Below, piece by piece: positions 1 through 8,913 of a stretch of 40,471 bases of DNA (its first letter is position 1; every line of letters starts with the position of its first letter). A model generated the notes under the pieces. It was not told where the DNA came from, searched no databases, and saw only the letters and a list, made by a program, of their open reading frames with translations. A program made the position numbers and the translations under genes. The stretch lies in the NCBI GenBank assembly GCA_964398355.1, contig CAYNMM010000088.1, forward strand, positions 1 to 40,471, read 5' to 3'. This DNA is from WFZT01 sp964398355. Its GTDB lineage: Bacteria > Hydrothermota > Hydrothermia > B15-G9 > WFZT01.

Positions 1-345
1 CCACGCCTCGAAGAGGCGTGGGGGCGGATTAAGGAGGGGGCAAATCCCTCCCCTTAATCCCCTCCCGCGTCGCGGGAGGGGAAAATGTAAGCCAAGCTCC
101 CACAAGCGGGAGCTAACATCACCCATGTTTTTTAGAGTGATGTATAAATATTCAAAATTTTTGCATATTTCTACACGTTGAATAAAGTGAACAAAATAAC
201 CTCCTCCCCCGCAATGCTCTGCATTGCGGGGGAGGATTAAGGAGGGGGCAAAATTTTCGCTCTCCCCTTTATCCCCTCCCCCAAGGCGGGAGGGGAGGCT
301 GTGGATGGATCTTCTCGCAAGCGGGAGGGGGAGATAAAGAGGGTT
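1..345. repeat. Cluster of GC-rich palindromic (REP-like) repeats
   Basis: This non-coding block is a run of inverted repeats in C-rich-then-G-rich order. Arms seen: 1-9 with 13-21 (loop GAA), 59-68 with 72-81 (loop GTC), 95-101 with 108-114, and 203-217 with 221-235 (15 perfect pairs, loop TCT). A 19-base direct repeat, GGATTAAGGAGGGGGCAAA, occurs at 26-44 and 234-252. Both copies are followed by a CTCCCCTT-A/T-ATCCCCTCCC segment that can fold back on a GCGGGAGGGG arm. A third degenerate arm lies at 320-342. The arrangement resembles bacterial REP/BIME-type intergenic repeats. No transposase lies nearby, and the left end may continue outside the window. Confidence 0.75.
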
Positions 346-592
346 TTTCCACAAAGTAAAAGGGGAAATGATCATCGGTAAAATATTTTTCGAACAGTCT
401 CTTGTTTTGGTATAAAAATGGCAGAGAATTTTTTCTTTTTCCAGTAAGTGGATAGCGTGATAAGAATATTAGACATAGATTTCAAAGTTTGAGGAAAAAT
501 TCATTTATGTAGTGAGAAAGATAGAAAAAGTAAGGCTATTTACACATGAGGTTTTTCAGTTGAGGATAATAAGATTGAAGGGAAAATATAAT
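346..592. other. AT-rich intergenic stretch, no gene seen
   Basis: Between the repeat cluster and the terminator of the peptidase operon I see no open reading frame with a ribosome binding site and no convincing promoter or RNA gene. The base composition is AT-rich, in sharp contrast to the repeats at 1-345. Confidence 0.5.
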
Positions 593-631
593 AAAATGGG
601 GGTGGGGGGCTTTGCCCCCCACCCCCATTTT
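593..631. terminator. Perfect 18-bp GC-rich terminator hairpin of the peptidase operon
   Basis: An arm beginning AAAATGGGGGTGG (593-610) pairs perfectly with 614-631 around a TTT loop. It starts 3 bases beyond the stop codon of the C25 peptidase gene, read on the minus strand. The outer AAAA/TTTT pairs supply a U-run at the end of the stem on either strand, so it should work as an intrinsic terminator in both directions. Confidence 0.85.
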
Positions 632-634
632 ACA

Positions 635-3600
635 TTATCTGACTAAAATTAATTTTCTTGTAACTGTTCCAAGATCGCTCTGGAGTCTAACGAAGTAAAT
701 GCCACTTGCCAACTTTGTTCCACTCGAGGATTTGCCATGCCAGTTTATGGTATATCTTCCAGCTGCCAGGTTGCCGTCAACCAATTTTCTGACGAGTCTA
801 CCAGTTATATCGTAAATTCCAAGTTTAACGTGTGCTCTCTGTGGAATGGTGAATGTAATTCTTGTTGCACCTTTGAATGGATTGGGGGACGCAGGTAAAA
901 GAGCAAATCTCAGTGGTCTTATTGGGTTTTCAGCCACATTAACCTCAGTAGCCGTTGTGATAATGAGAGCTGTAGAATCTGATGTGATACCGAATGCATG
1001 TTCGTCAAGCGTACCATCGTAGTAGTAAGTGAGACCGACAGATCCGTCGGCGTTTTCGATTCCCACCGTGTAATCATCCTGAGAAGGTATTGTGAGATAC
1101 TGAAGCTTTATCATGCCATCACCTGTAGGTGTAGTATAGTAGTTCGGGTCGTAAAGAATAATTTCGAAATTCTCGATCTGATCGTTATGTGCATAATGAG
1201 GAACACCGCGGTACTCAATTATAAAGAAATGGTTAGTACTGTCATAGGAATAAGAAATGGATCCACCTCTACTTGGATTAAGATCGTCCCAAACACCTGC
1301 AATCATTGCGTTAGGTTCTGATGGATTTGGTAGTGAGGAATTAGATAGTGCTGAGGAACCCGTTTGTCCCATGGAGATCCAGCCATTTGAGCAAATTGAG
1401 ACCTGTGAATAAGAATTTCCATAATAAGTGAAAGCAAATGGAAGATTGATTGTCGTGACATCATCGTCACCAAGATCCAGTGGAATACCATGCCCACCAT
1501 AGGATGTATCTATTTCTATCCAGTAGAAATTCACATTCTGGTTATCAGCCATTTCATAGATCCTGTAGCCATAATTGTCAGGACCGGATGGAAGTGCCCT
1601 AATATCTCCAACAGAAAGGGTTATATTCATAGTATCTACGAAATTTGCCCCCGAGGAGTTAAAAACAAGAATTAAATCGATGTAGCTTGGTGTTGGTGTA
1701 TTGGCGTCTACATTAAAAGAGAAAGTTGCACTCGCCTCACTACCCACAGGAAGATCACCGAAGGAAGCCGTTGAATCAACCATGTGAATGAACTGGGATG
1801 AGGTCGTAAGTTGTCCATTTAACGATGGCAAATCACTTCCTCCATCGTTTCTAATTCCAACAACGAGATTGATGAATTCACCGGGATCTGCTACACCATT
1901 ATTATTTCCTGTGGAGTCTACAATTGTGAGATTTGTCAAAGCTAAAACAGGTGGAACTGCTGGAGGGGTAACAGCAATATCATCAACATACCATCCTTCA
2001 TGAGTGACAGAGCCATCTGAAGTTTGGCGGAATCTGATATAAGCTACAGTTCCGATTGGAATATTTGATAAATCATAGGTGAGTTTTGTCCATCCATTTG
2101 ATTCTCCTGTGATTTCGCCAAGTTGTGTCCAAGTGTTTCCATCGTCAGTTGATATTTCAACATATCCAAAGTCCCAGCTGTTCTCGAGGTCATATCTTGT
2201 CCAGAAGGAAAGTTGTGCATTGTCACCAATAACCACTATCGGACTCATTAGCCAGGCGTCCATATTGTTGGTGTAACTTCCACCTGATTCACTCCCTGAA
2301 TAAAATGAATGATTTGGGGAATGGAAATCACGTGTTGAAACATGCCAGAGATCGTTTGTTCCACCATGTTGCCATCCGGTTGTATCACCCTCAACATTGT
2401 AGAATAATCCCACTCGACCCACTATGAGTTTGAATGAATCGGCAAATGAAAATCCACCCGCACCAGAAATATTAAGATTCAAAATTGGAAATGATGGAGC
2501 AGGGCAACTATCTGAAACGTATATCCTGTATGGTGTGCCATTTGTCACGACACTATCAGGTAAAATGGTTCCATAAGTGGCGAGGGTGTCAATAAATGTA
2601 AGATATGGATTTTCTGATGTAAGTATGGAGGATACTGAATCGAGAGGTGTATGTCCCGCGTTCTTCAGTGATACATATACGAGTAACGTTTCACCTGGCT
2701 CGGCTACACCGTTACCATTTCCTCCAAGTGTATCGATAACAGTATATGAGTAATACTGGATTACGGGCGCATTAACTTTGATGTTGAAGTGAGAAATCCA
2801 TACTGAATCGTTTGCATCATGGAACTGAAGGGTAAACATTACATTATGCTGATCGGGTGTGTTTAATGCCGCAGAAATCACGTATGGTACAGGTGACCAT
2901 AGTGAGTCACCTGCCCCAATATCTCCGAAGTCTACAGAATCAGTTGTAACGGTTACGTAAGAGTCATCTGTTGAAAGAATTCCGTAAACTGCGTTTGCAG
3001 CATCGTTTCCATAGTTCTTTGCAAGAACAAAGAGATTGGCCTGTTCCCCTGCGTCGAGTACGCCATTAGCATTGTTGTCACCAGCAATTGAGTCTCTAAC
3101 GTACCCGACGTAGGCACCCGAGGAAATTGCATTTATATTTATCACATAAGGTACAAGATTATGACCGGTGACATGGACCTCAACAGGACCCCCACTAACC
3201 GGGAAAACCTGTATTAAAGCATTTCCGGTTTGATCCGTGTATCCCTGACCAATAATAGAATCGTTCTGGACAAATGTAACGAGTGCAAGGTCAACAGGAT
3301 TGCCGTTTGAATACACTGATACAGGAACCTGACTGGGTGCTATTGGAATTGCACCAGCTACATCCACTGTGGGAGTAACTGGAGGATTTGTAAATACATC
3401 TGTGGAAGGATCGCCAAAGAGATTGTACATTTCAAAGTACCTTTGAGAAGCTCCACCACCGTTGTAATATTCGTAGAGTTTAATTTTGCCCTGGACGATA
3501 TTTCCGGCAACCCAGTAATAAGTTGAGTCAAACCATTCATCAAATATTCTTCTTTGAAGAATGTCATCTTCATCCCAATAAGATGTGACGGATGAGCCCA

Positions 3601-5083
3601 TGGATGTGATCGCACCATTGGGGGCTCTTAACCAGGCTTCCATGAAACATTCGGACGTTGTGTAATCTCCGGTTTCACAGGCGAAACTTTCAACATGAGT
3701 AGGCATATCTACATTTTGCAGGTTATAAACATCACTTGAGCTGAATGGAGGGCCCGCCCATTCCGTGGGGCCACCATGTCCAGAATATATTGCAAGGCTT
3801 CTACCTTCATTAAGTGCCTGTGCTATAGGTGTTCCCGAATTGTAATAATACCATAGTGAGTCAGTTTGCATACCGTGTCTTCTCACAATTCTCATACAAT
3901 AGGTGTGCGTACTCTCTGCTACCTGGTGATGTCCTCCGTCGTCTGAGGCCATAAAATAGGCAATTCCCGTCCAGTTTGTACCATTTGACCAGTTATCAAC
4001 AAGTTCGTACTTCGCAATTTTGTGGACAACAGTAGAGAGCTGACTCTCATTCTGTACGCTGAGTCTTCCAATATAAACATCAGAAAAGTAATCGTCTCCT
4101 TCGAGGGTTGTGTAATATAGATCTGTCGCTGGGTTATTCTGCCCCTGCCCAACCCAGTTCGGAATCTGGTCTACGTCTCCAATGAGCTGTACAAAAGTTA
4201 GATTTCTTGTTGGATCATCATAAATTTGCTGGATATAATTTTTTATATCCGAAGTTGATGTACCAGTTTGAGAAAGAGTTGCCACAATTGTTCTATAGCC
4301 TTGATACTTCTTTAGATTCACAAGTGGGGTAATACTATCAACCCAGTCATCTGGAACAATGAAAAGATAATCTATTGGTAAAGTGAGCGCTGGTTTCCCA
4401 CCTTCAAGTAAGCCGTAATTTATAACGTCTTTTCTGATCTTCTCCTCAAAAGCCATTGAATAGTGATGGAAAATCCTTCTTCTGGTTTCTCCGAGATCTC
4501 CGCCAACGAATTTAACCCTGATGTCCATATCTGTGTAATACTTAATTTCTCCCTTAGCGGGGTTGTACGATATTGGATAAATACTCAGGAGAACCAATCT
4601 GTGTCCCCTGATAATGCCAGCATCATGTACTTCTACAATCTTATGTGGATAAAAGGTATCAGTCGAATAAAACTGGTTATCCATTGTGAACTGTACATGT
4701 GGATCAGGAACCTTCGGGATTGGAGGCTGTACAGGCTTTATCCTCGATGTAATGAACATTGAACCTTCTCTGTAATCCTCGACACTTGCCTCGACCCTGG
4801 CTCCAATCGGAACCTCAATAAATCTTGTAATAACAGGGATTTGTGGTTTTCCAATTTCAGTTGTGAATCCATAATCTCCTATTTTGAGAATAGCGAATTC
4901 TCCCTTTTCCAGTCTTTCAGTCGAGATCTCCACACCAGATATGTTGACCTCAAGGTCGATACCACTTGTTGAGCTTGATAACACCTTTACTCCCGTATTA
5001 CCATTCGGAGTAAAGGAAATGTACTTTGCATGTACCATCCCGAACCCAATGAGGAGGGCCAGGATGAGTCTTCCATACTTCAT
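635..5083 (-). CDS. Secreted gingipain-like C25 cysteine peptidase with adhesion modules and C-terminal sorting domain
   Basis: Exported endopeptidase of the C25 (gingipain) family. The start is ATG at 5083: ACCTCCT at 5091-5097 (AGGAGGT on the coding strand) sits 7 bases upstream, while a GTG at 5089 would be too close. Order: signal peptide (about residues 1-19), C25 propeptide (to about 230), and a catalytic domain (about 235-560) with the probable His in YSGHGG (about 436) and Cys in ESFACETGD (about 469). Then come CARDB/Ig-like repeats carrying NGV-D-GE motifs, a MAM/cleaved-adhesin-like module (about 895-1040), a roughly 220-residue module also present in the upstream gene, and a FlgD-like sorting tail (last ~95 residues). 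About 1482 residues. The ribosome binding site overlaps the stop region of the M14 gene, so the two are probably co-translated. Family assignment is strong; the export route (type IX or other) is inferred from the tail only. Confidence 0.9.
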   Translation of the reverse strand: MKYGRLILALLIGFGMVHAKYISFTPNGNTGVKVLSSSTSGIDLEVNISGVEISTERLEKGEFAILKIGDYGFTTEIGKPQIPVITRFIEVPIGARVEASVEDYREGSMFITSRIKPVQPPIPKVPDPHVQFTMDNQFYSTDTFYPHKIVEVHDAGIIRGHRLVLLSIYPISYNPAKGEIKYYTDMDIRVKFVGGDLGETRRRIFHHYSMAFEEKIRKDVINYGLLEGGKPALTLPIDYLFIVPDDWVDSITPLVNLKKYQGYRTIVATLSQTGTSTSDIKNYIQQIYDDPTRNLTFVQLIGDVDQIPNWVGQGQNNPATDLYYTTLEGDDYFSDVYIGRLSVQNESQLSTVVHKIAKYELVDNWSNGTNWTGIAYFMASDDGGHHQVAESTHTYCMRIVRRHGMQTDSLWYYYNSGTPIAQALNEGRSLAIYSGHGGPTEWAGPPFSSSDVYNLQNVDMPTHVESFACETGDYTTSECFMEAWLRAPNGAITSMGSSVTSYWDEDDILQRRIFDEWFDSTYYWVAGNIVQGKIKLYEYYNGGGASQRYFEMYNLFGDPSTDVFTNPPVTPTVDVAGAIPIAPSQVPVSVYSNGNPVDLALVTFVQNDSIIGQGYTDQTGNALIQVFPVSGGPVEVHVTGHNLVPYVININAISSGAYVGYVRDSIAGDNNANGVLDAGEQANLFVLAKNYGNDAANAVYGILSTDDSYVTVTTDSVDFGDIGAGDSLWSPVPYVISAALNTPDQHNVMFTLQFHDANDSVWISHFNIKVNAPVIQYYSYTVIDTLGGNGNGVAEPGETLLVYVSLKNAGHTPLDSVSSILTSENPYLTFIDTLATYGTILPDSVVTNGTPYRIYVSDSCPAPSFPILNLNISGAGGFSFADSFKLIVGRVGLFYNVEGDTTGWQHGGTNDLWHVSTRDFHSPNHSFYSGSESGGSYTNNMDAWLMSPIVVIGDNAQLSFWTRYDLENSWDFGYVEISTDDGNTWTQLGEITGESNGWTKLTYDLSNIPIGTVAYIRFRQTSDGSVTHEGWYVDDIAVTPPAVPPVLALTNLTIVDSTGNNNGVADPGEFINLVVGIRNDGGSDLPSLNGQLTTSSQFIHMVDSTASFGDLPVGSEASATFSFNVDANTPTPSYIDLILVFNSSGANFVDTMNITLSVGDIRALPSGPDNYGYRIYEMADNQNVNFYWIEIDTSYGGHGIPLDLGDDDVTTINLPFAFTYYGNSYSQVSICSNGWISMGQTGSSALSNSSLPNPSEPNAMIAGVWDDLNPSRGGSISYSYDSTNHFFIIEYRGVPHYAHNDQIENFEIILYDPNYYTTPTGDGMIKLQYLTIPSQDDYTVGIENADGSVGLTYYYDGTLDEHAFGITSDSTALIITTATEVNVAENPIRPLRFALLPASPNPFKGATRITFTIPQRAHVKLGIYDITGRLVRKLVDGNLAAGRYTINWHGKSSSGTKLASGIYFVRLQSDLGTVTRKLILVR

Positions 5084-5088
5084 ACGCA

Positions 5089-8000
5089 CTACCTCCTATT
5101 TTTGTTACCTATAACAAGGATCTTCCTTGTCAAATTTTTCCCATTTGCTCTGAGATTTACAAAATAGATACCTTCTGGTAATCTTTTCCCATTTACACCG
5201 AATCCAGACCACTTAACATTGTAAATTCCTGCTGATAGTTTTTTATTTACTATTCTATCCACAATTTTCCCCGAAACATCATATATATTTAAGTTTACTT
5301 CAGAGGCAGAAGGGATTGCAAATCTTATGATTGTCTGATCGAACACCGTTGTTGGGTTCACAGCAAATTTTAAGGAAATTTGACGCAATGGGCTTTCGCA
5401 GACCGCTACGTTCGGAGATGTTGTGAACAGAACAGCGCGACCGTTAGATGGACCTGCTACCGTAACATCTGATTGGCCATTATACCAGTATTCAAGTGCA
5501 TCAGATTCAGAAGGATTTTCAATGCCTATTGTCGATGAACTGGCATCGGGGACATTCTGGTACTGGAAAAGAATCATACCATCTCCGGTAGATGTAGGAT
5601 AATACTGTGGATCGAGAAATACAACTTCAAAAGTATAGGGCTGAGATCCACCAAAATGTGGTACCTGACTCCATTCAACAATAAATTTGTGATATGCACT
5701 GTCATAATAATAGTAGACACCACCATTAGAACTTGGATCCAAATCATCCCAGAATGGCGCTACCATAACGATATTATCTGAATATGGAAGCGCTGAGTTT
5801 GAATATGGGGAATTGGATGTGCTTCCCATTCCGATGAAACCGTTGGAACAAACACTTAAGGAATTATACGACCTTCCATAGTAAGTAAATGTAAATGGAA
5901 GTGACACCGTTTGAGTTTCATCATCTCCAAGATCTAAATTTGTTCCCATTGATGAAATCTCTACCCATGAGAAAGATGGTCTCGATGGGGATGAAGAGTC
6001 AACATTTTCAACAGCATAGTATCCGTAGTTGTCAGGTCCTGTTGGATCAAACTGTGTCAACTGTCCAATCTGGAAAGTTTTTATAAGATTCTGAGATGTG
6101 TTGTCAAAGCTTACATTTAAAATCAACGAATCATTATGGGCACGTGGACAATCCGGGTCAATCGAGATGTTGACAGAATCGGTTAAACTATCATTTGGGT
6201 AAAAATCTCCTATGAATATGGAATCTGTCCCAATAGTTAAATAGCTATCACCGGGCAAAATTCGGATATAAGTACCAGATGCTGTGTCAGCACCTACATT
6301 TTTTATTGTAAATACAAAAATCACATTTTCACCAGGATCTGGTATCCCATTTCCATTTCCCTGAGAATCATTGAACCGGGTGTTCGTAAAAATAAAATAC
6401 GGTGTTGTGGGCCTTTCTGTTTCAATTGCGTCAAGGTCAAATCCCGGGTTAGGTGCCCTGTCATCACCGTTTCCATCATCCATGATTTTGATATAACGGA
6501 ATGAACCATTAAACGTAAACTCCTGAGTCCCATGCCCGTTTCCTATAGTAGTCCATGGACCATTCCAATTATTAGAACCATAAACGTAGTAACCTTCATC
6601 GGGAACGCCATCGTCACCTTCATAAACTTTCAAATACCCATTTGCAATTCCACTCTCACCCATATCGAGAACTACGTACCCACCGATTCCAAGATAATAG
6701 AATCTTCCATCATGTTCTCCAAGCATGTTCCCAACAAGTATAGTATCTCTTGTTATCCTGTCGTAATTGTCAGCCTCTACTACAGCCATTACGGGTTTGA
6801 AAGCATATTTTCCTCCGCCGGGTTGGAGATATACGTCAAGATGAGTTAGTGAATCTTCATATACAGTTACGTTCTGTATAGTTTTTGTCAAATATCCGTT
6901 TGCCTCGACCCTGATACTGTATGTACCGGGTTCAAGAACCTTAATATAGTCTCCGAGCTCCCTATCGGTATAAACTGGCCATCTTATTCCCTCTACATAA
7001 ATTCTCGCTTCTTTTATTGTATCTCCAGTTGTAGAGTCGATCACAAATCCACCTATGCCCTGACCCGCTTTTACAAGAATCATGTTTATCGCTTTTCGAT
7101 TTAAGAGTGCCACTGAGTCAACGAGAGAAGATGGTGGATTATAACCATTATCTCCCCACACCTCAATTGTTATATCAATGTCAGAATCAATTCCGTATGA
7201 ATAATCATTTAAATCTCCGCGCGTCTGATACCAGTCATAGCCCTCAGTTATTGGATAACCTGTTGAGTCACCGTATCTGACAGAAACATCATAAATAAAG
7301 GGATTGTCTTCACACCTGACAGGGGTATAGTTCCATGGATAGTTGACATAGAAAGCACCACTGTGAAATGTTAAGGATAAAACAAAGTTATGATGCTGGG
7401 AAAATTCGTACATGGCTCTTGTTTCTGGTTGAGAGTATGGAGCAGAGCTACCACCTTCTCCGTCCCACATGTACCCATAGTCTCTATTGAGATCGACTCC
7501 GTTTGCATTTCTCCTTGAATCGGACACAAATCCATCCGGATTAAATACTGGTATAATCCATATTTCACGATTATTAACCATTTGGGTAACGAATGGATCA
7601 GTTCCGTAATTTTCAAGTAAATACGGAGCGTAAGCCATTAAAACTTCACCGGATATTTGCTCGTTGCCGTGGTGGACACCTACCAGTCTGACCTCAGGTT
7701 CAAATTCTTTTATCTGCGGGTTGTCCGAAATCTTCATTGCAAGTATTGGTCGACCCTGAACACTATGACCTATTGTATCGAGTACACAAATGTTGTGGTA
7801 TGTTGTAGCAAGCGATTCAAATTCTGCGACAAATTGTTCAAATGTGTGATATCCCTTTGGGATCGTGTTCGTTACGGTATCATAGTCTACGACCACTTTG
7901 AAATTATAACCAAGTTGCTTAAAAAGGGCCCCATCATCATAAATGATTGCTTTAAGAGTTCCTTCCTTGGTGTAGTTTACTACATCATATTTTTTGCTGA

Positions 8001-8100
8001 TTCTGGGGATGTCACTTCTACTAAAATTTTTGACTTCGACAAGTTTTTCTGCATGCAGAATACTTCCTGCAATTAGTATTATAATTATCAACCTTTTCAT
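5089..8100 (-). CDS. Secreted M14 zinc carboxypeptidase with C-terminal sorting domain
   Basis: Exported metallocarboxypeptidase, 1003 residues. A signal peptide (1-17) is followed by an M14 domain (about 80-345) with zinc ligands in HHGNE (H144, E147) and FHSGA (H246), the substrate-binding NRD motif (205-207), and the general base Glu in TIEVWGD (about 313). Next come a carboxypeptidase regulatory-like/PEGA beta-sandwich (about 345-430), a discoidin-like region (about 430-570), a CARDB-like repeat with NGIPDPGE, a 220-residue module shared with the downstream C25 peptidase, and a FlgD-like sorting tail (last ~95). It starts at ATG 8100 behind AAAGGAGGT and is the first gene of the two-gene minus-strand operon. 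It probably trims peptides released by the C25 enzyme outside the cell (inference). All catalytic residues are present. Confidence 0.92.
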   Translation of the reverse strand: MKRLIIIILIAGSILHAEKLVEVKNFSRSDIPRISKKYDVVNYTKEGTLKAIIYDDGALFKQLGYNFKVVVDYDTVTNTIPKGYHTFEQFVAEFESLATTYHNICVLDTIGHSVQGRPILAMKISDNPQIKEFEPEVRLVGVHHGNEQISGEVLMAYAPYLLENYGTDPFVTQMVNNREIWIIPVFNPDGFVSDSRRNANGVDLNRDYGYMWDGEGGSSAPYSQPETRAMYEFSQHHNFVLSLTFHSGAFYVNYPWNYTPVRCEDNPFIYDVSVRYGDSTGYPITEGYDWYQTRGDLNDYSYGIDSDIDITIEVWGDNGYNPPSSLVDSVALLNRKAINMILVKAGQGIGGFVIDSTTGDTIKEARIYVEGIRWPVYTDRELGDYIKVLEPGTYSIRVEANGYLTKTIQNVTVYEDSLTHLDVYLQPGGGKYAFKPVMAVVEADNYDRITRDTILVGNMLGEHDGRFYYLGIGGYVVLDMGESGIANGYLKVYEGDDGVPDEGYYVYGSNNWNGPWTTIGNGHGTQEFTFNGSFRYIKIMDDGNGDDRAPNPGFDLDAIETERPTTPYFIFTNTRFNDSQGNGNGIPDPGENVIFVFTIKNVGADTASGTYIRILPGDSYLTIGTDSIFIGDFYPNDSLTDSVNISIDPDCPRAHNDSLILNVSFDNTSQNLIKTFQIGQLTQFDPTGPDNYGYYAVENVDSSSPSRPSFSWVEISSMGTNLDLGDDETQTVSLPFTFTYYGRSYNSLSVCSNGFIGMGSTSNSPYSNSALPYSDNIVMVAPFWDDLDPSSNGGVYYYYDSAYHKFIVEWSQVPHFGGSQPYTFEVVFLDPQYYPTSTGDGMILFQYQNVPDASSSTIGIENPSESDALEYWYNGQSDVTVAGPSNGRAVLFTTSPNVAVCESPLRQISLKFAVNPTTVFDQTIIRFAIPSASEVNLNIYDVSGKIVDRIVNKKLSAGIYNVKWSGFGVNGKRLPEGIYFVNLRANGKNLTRKILVIGNKNRR

Positions 8101-8411
8101 ACACTACCTCCTTTCAAATTAAACAGCATACTTTAATGCTCAGAGGGTACCGTTTCAAGGAAGTCTTAAATCCAGCTTTAAAGGTGGGTTTTGAGGCGAG
8201 ATTGAGATGTCTCAGGCTGGTATCGACCGAAAGTTGAAGGATAAAAAATGAAAAGGCCTTAAATTATGAAGCATTCAAATAAAATATTAAAGACACTGTG
8301 ATTAAAGTTGCATGAAAGTAAATTGGTAGGGAGTTAAATTTTGTAATTTTACCGTCAGGAGTCAGTAGGTTTTTGAAGTTTTGGTCAACACTTTCAAGAT
8401 AACTCGTGTGT
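8101..8411. other. Intergenic region between divergent peptidase and ribosomal operons
   Basis: AT-rich spacer. The only clear signals are the minus-strand ribosome binding site of the M14 gene near 8106-8114 and the plus-strand rplT promoter at the right end. No infC or rpmI, the usual neighbours of rplT, is encoded here on either strand, and I see no RNA gene. Confidence 0.6.
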
Positions 8412-8441
8412 TTGACACGGGATTCAGAGGTAAGGTATAAT
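8412..8441 (+). promoter_or_regulatory. Perfect sigma70-type promoter upstream of rplT
   Basis: TTGACA at 8412-8417 and TATAAT at 8436-8441 are both exact consensus hexamers with an 18-base spacer. Transcription would start near 8448, giving a leader of about 25 bases before the rplT start. This is the strongest promoter seen in the window and probably drives the whole rplT-pheST run. Confidence 0.9.
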
Positions 8442-8473
8442 AAGAACCACCTGAATCAAAGGGAGGATGAAAA

Positions 8474-8830
8474 ATGCGAGTTAAGACAGGGACGGTTAGA
8501 AGGCATAAGCATAAGAAGATTAGAGAAGCAGCAAAAGGATACTATGGGCAGAAATCGAGTACCTTTAAGAAGGCGAAAGAGGCAGTTATAAAATCTCTTC
8601 AGTATTCCTATGCTCACAGGAAGGATAAAAAGGGAGATTTTAGAAGGCTCTGGATCACACGTATTAATGCTGCTGCAAGAGAAGAGGGGTTGAGTTACTC
8701 TCGATTTATTTACGGCCTTAAAAAGGCCGGGGTAAAGCTTAATAGACAAATTCTGGCTGAGCTTGCTGTCAAAGACAGAGATGCATTTAAAGAACTTGCA
8801 AACATTGCAAAAGATGCCATAGAAGCCTGA
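8474..8830 (+). CDS. rplT: 50S ribosomal protein L20
   Basis: Early-assembly 23S rRNA-binding protein of the large subunit. At 118 residues it has the normal family length. The basic N-terminus (RVKTGTVRRHKHKKI), the AKGYYGQKS motif and the conserved RLWITRINAAAR segment are diagnostic. GGGAGG at 8461-8466 sets the ATG at 8474. L20 is usually preceded by infC and rpmI; here it stands directly behind its own consensus promoter, followed by pheST as in many bacteria. Confidence 0.98.
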   Translation: MRVKTGTVRRHKHKKIREAAKGYYGQKSSTFKKAKEAVIKSLQYSYAHRKDKKGDFRRLWITRINAAAREEGLSYSRFIYGLKKAGVKLNRQILAELAVKDRDAFKELANIAKDAIEA

Positions 8831-8855
8831 GTTTAAAAATTTTTTGGAAAGGAAA

Positions 8856-8889
8856 GGAGGCCCCGGCTTCACTGTAAGCTTGGGCCTCC
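8856..8889 (+). terminator. Hairpin between rplT and pheS, possible attenuator
   Basis: GGAGGCCC (8856-8863) pairs with GGGCCTCC (8882-8889), and inner GCTT/AAGC pairs extend the stem. TTTATTTTAA follows, which fits a weak intrinsic terminator. The CCTCC of the right arm (8885-8889) could instead pair with the pheS ribosome binding site GGAGG at 8901-8905. The structure is seen directly; its regulatory use is inference. Confidence 0.6.
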
Positions 8890-8913
8890 GTTTATTTTAA
8901 GGAGGTTGCTAAA

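Noticed and set aside
1..345. CRISPR array or insertion sequence end
   Set aside because: The repeats are palindromes with irregular spacing and only one exact direct copy; no spacers of even length, no cas gene and no transposase.
8101..8473. Possible infC or rpmI remnant upstream of rplT
   Set aside because: No L35-like KMKTHRGA sequence or IF3 fragment in any frame read.
8456..8872. 138-codon minus-strand frame opposite rplT
   Set aside because: It is the antisense of a certain ribosomal protein gene and has no start signal of its own.
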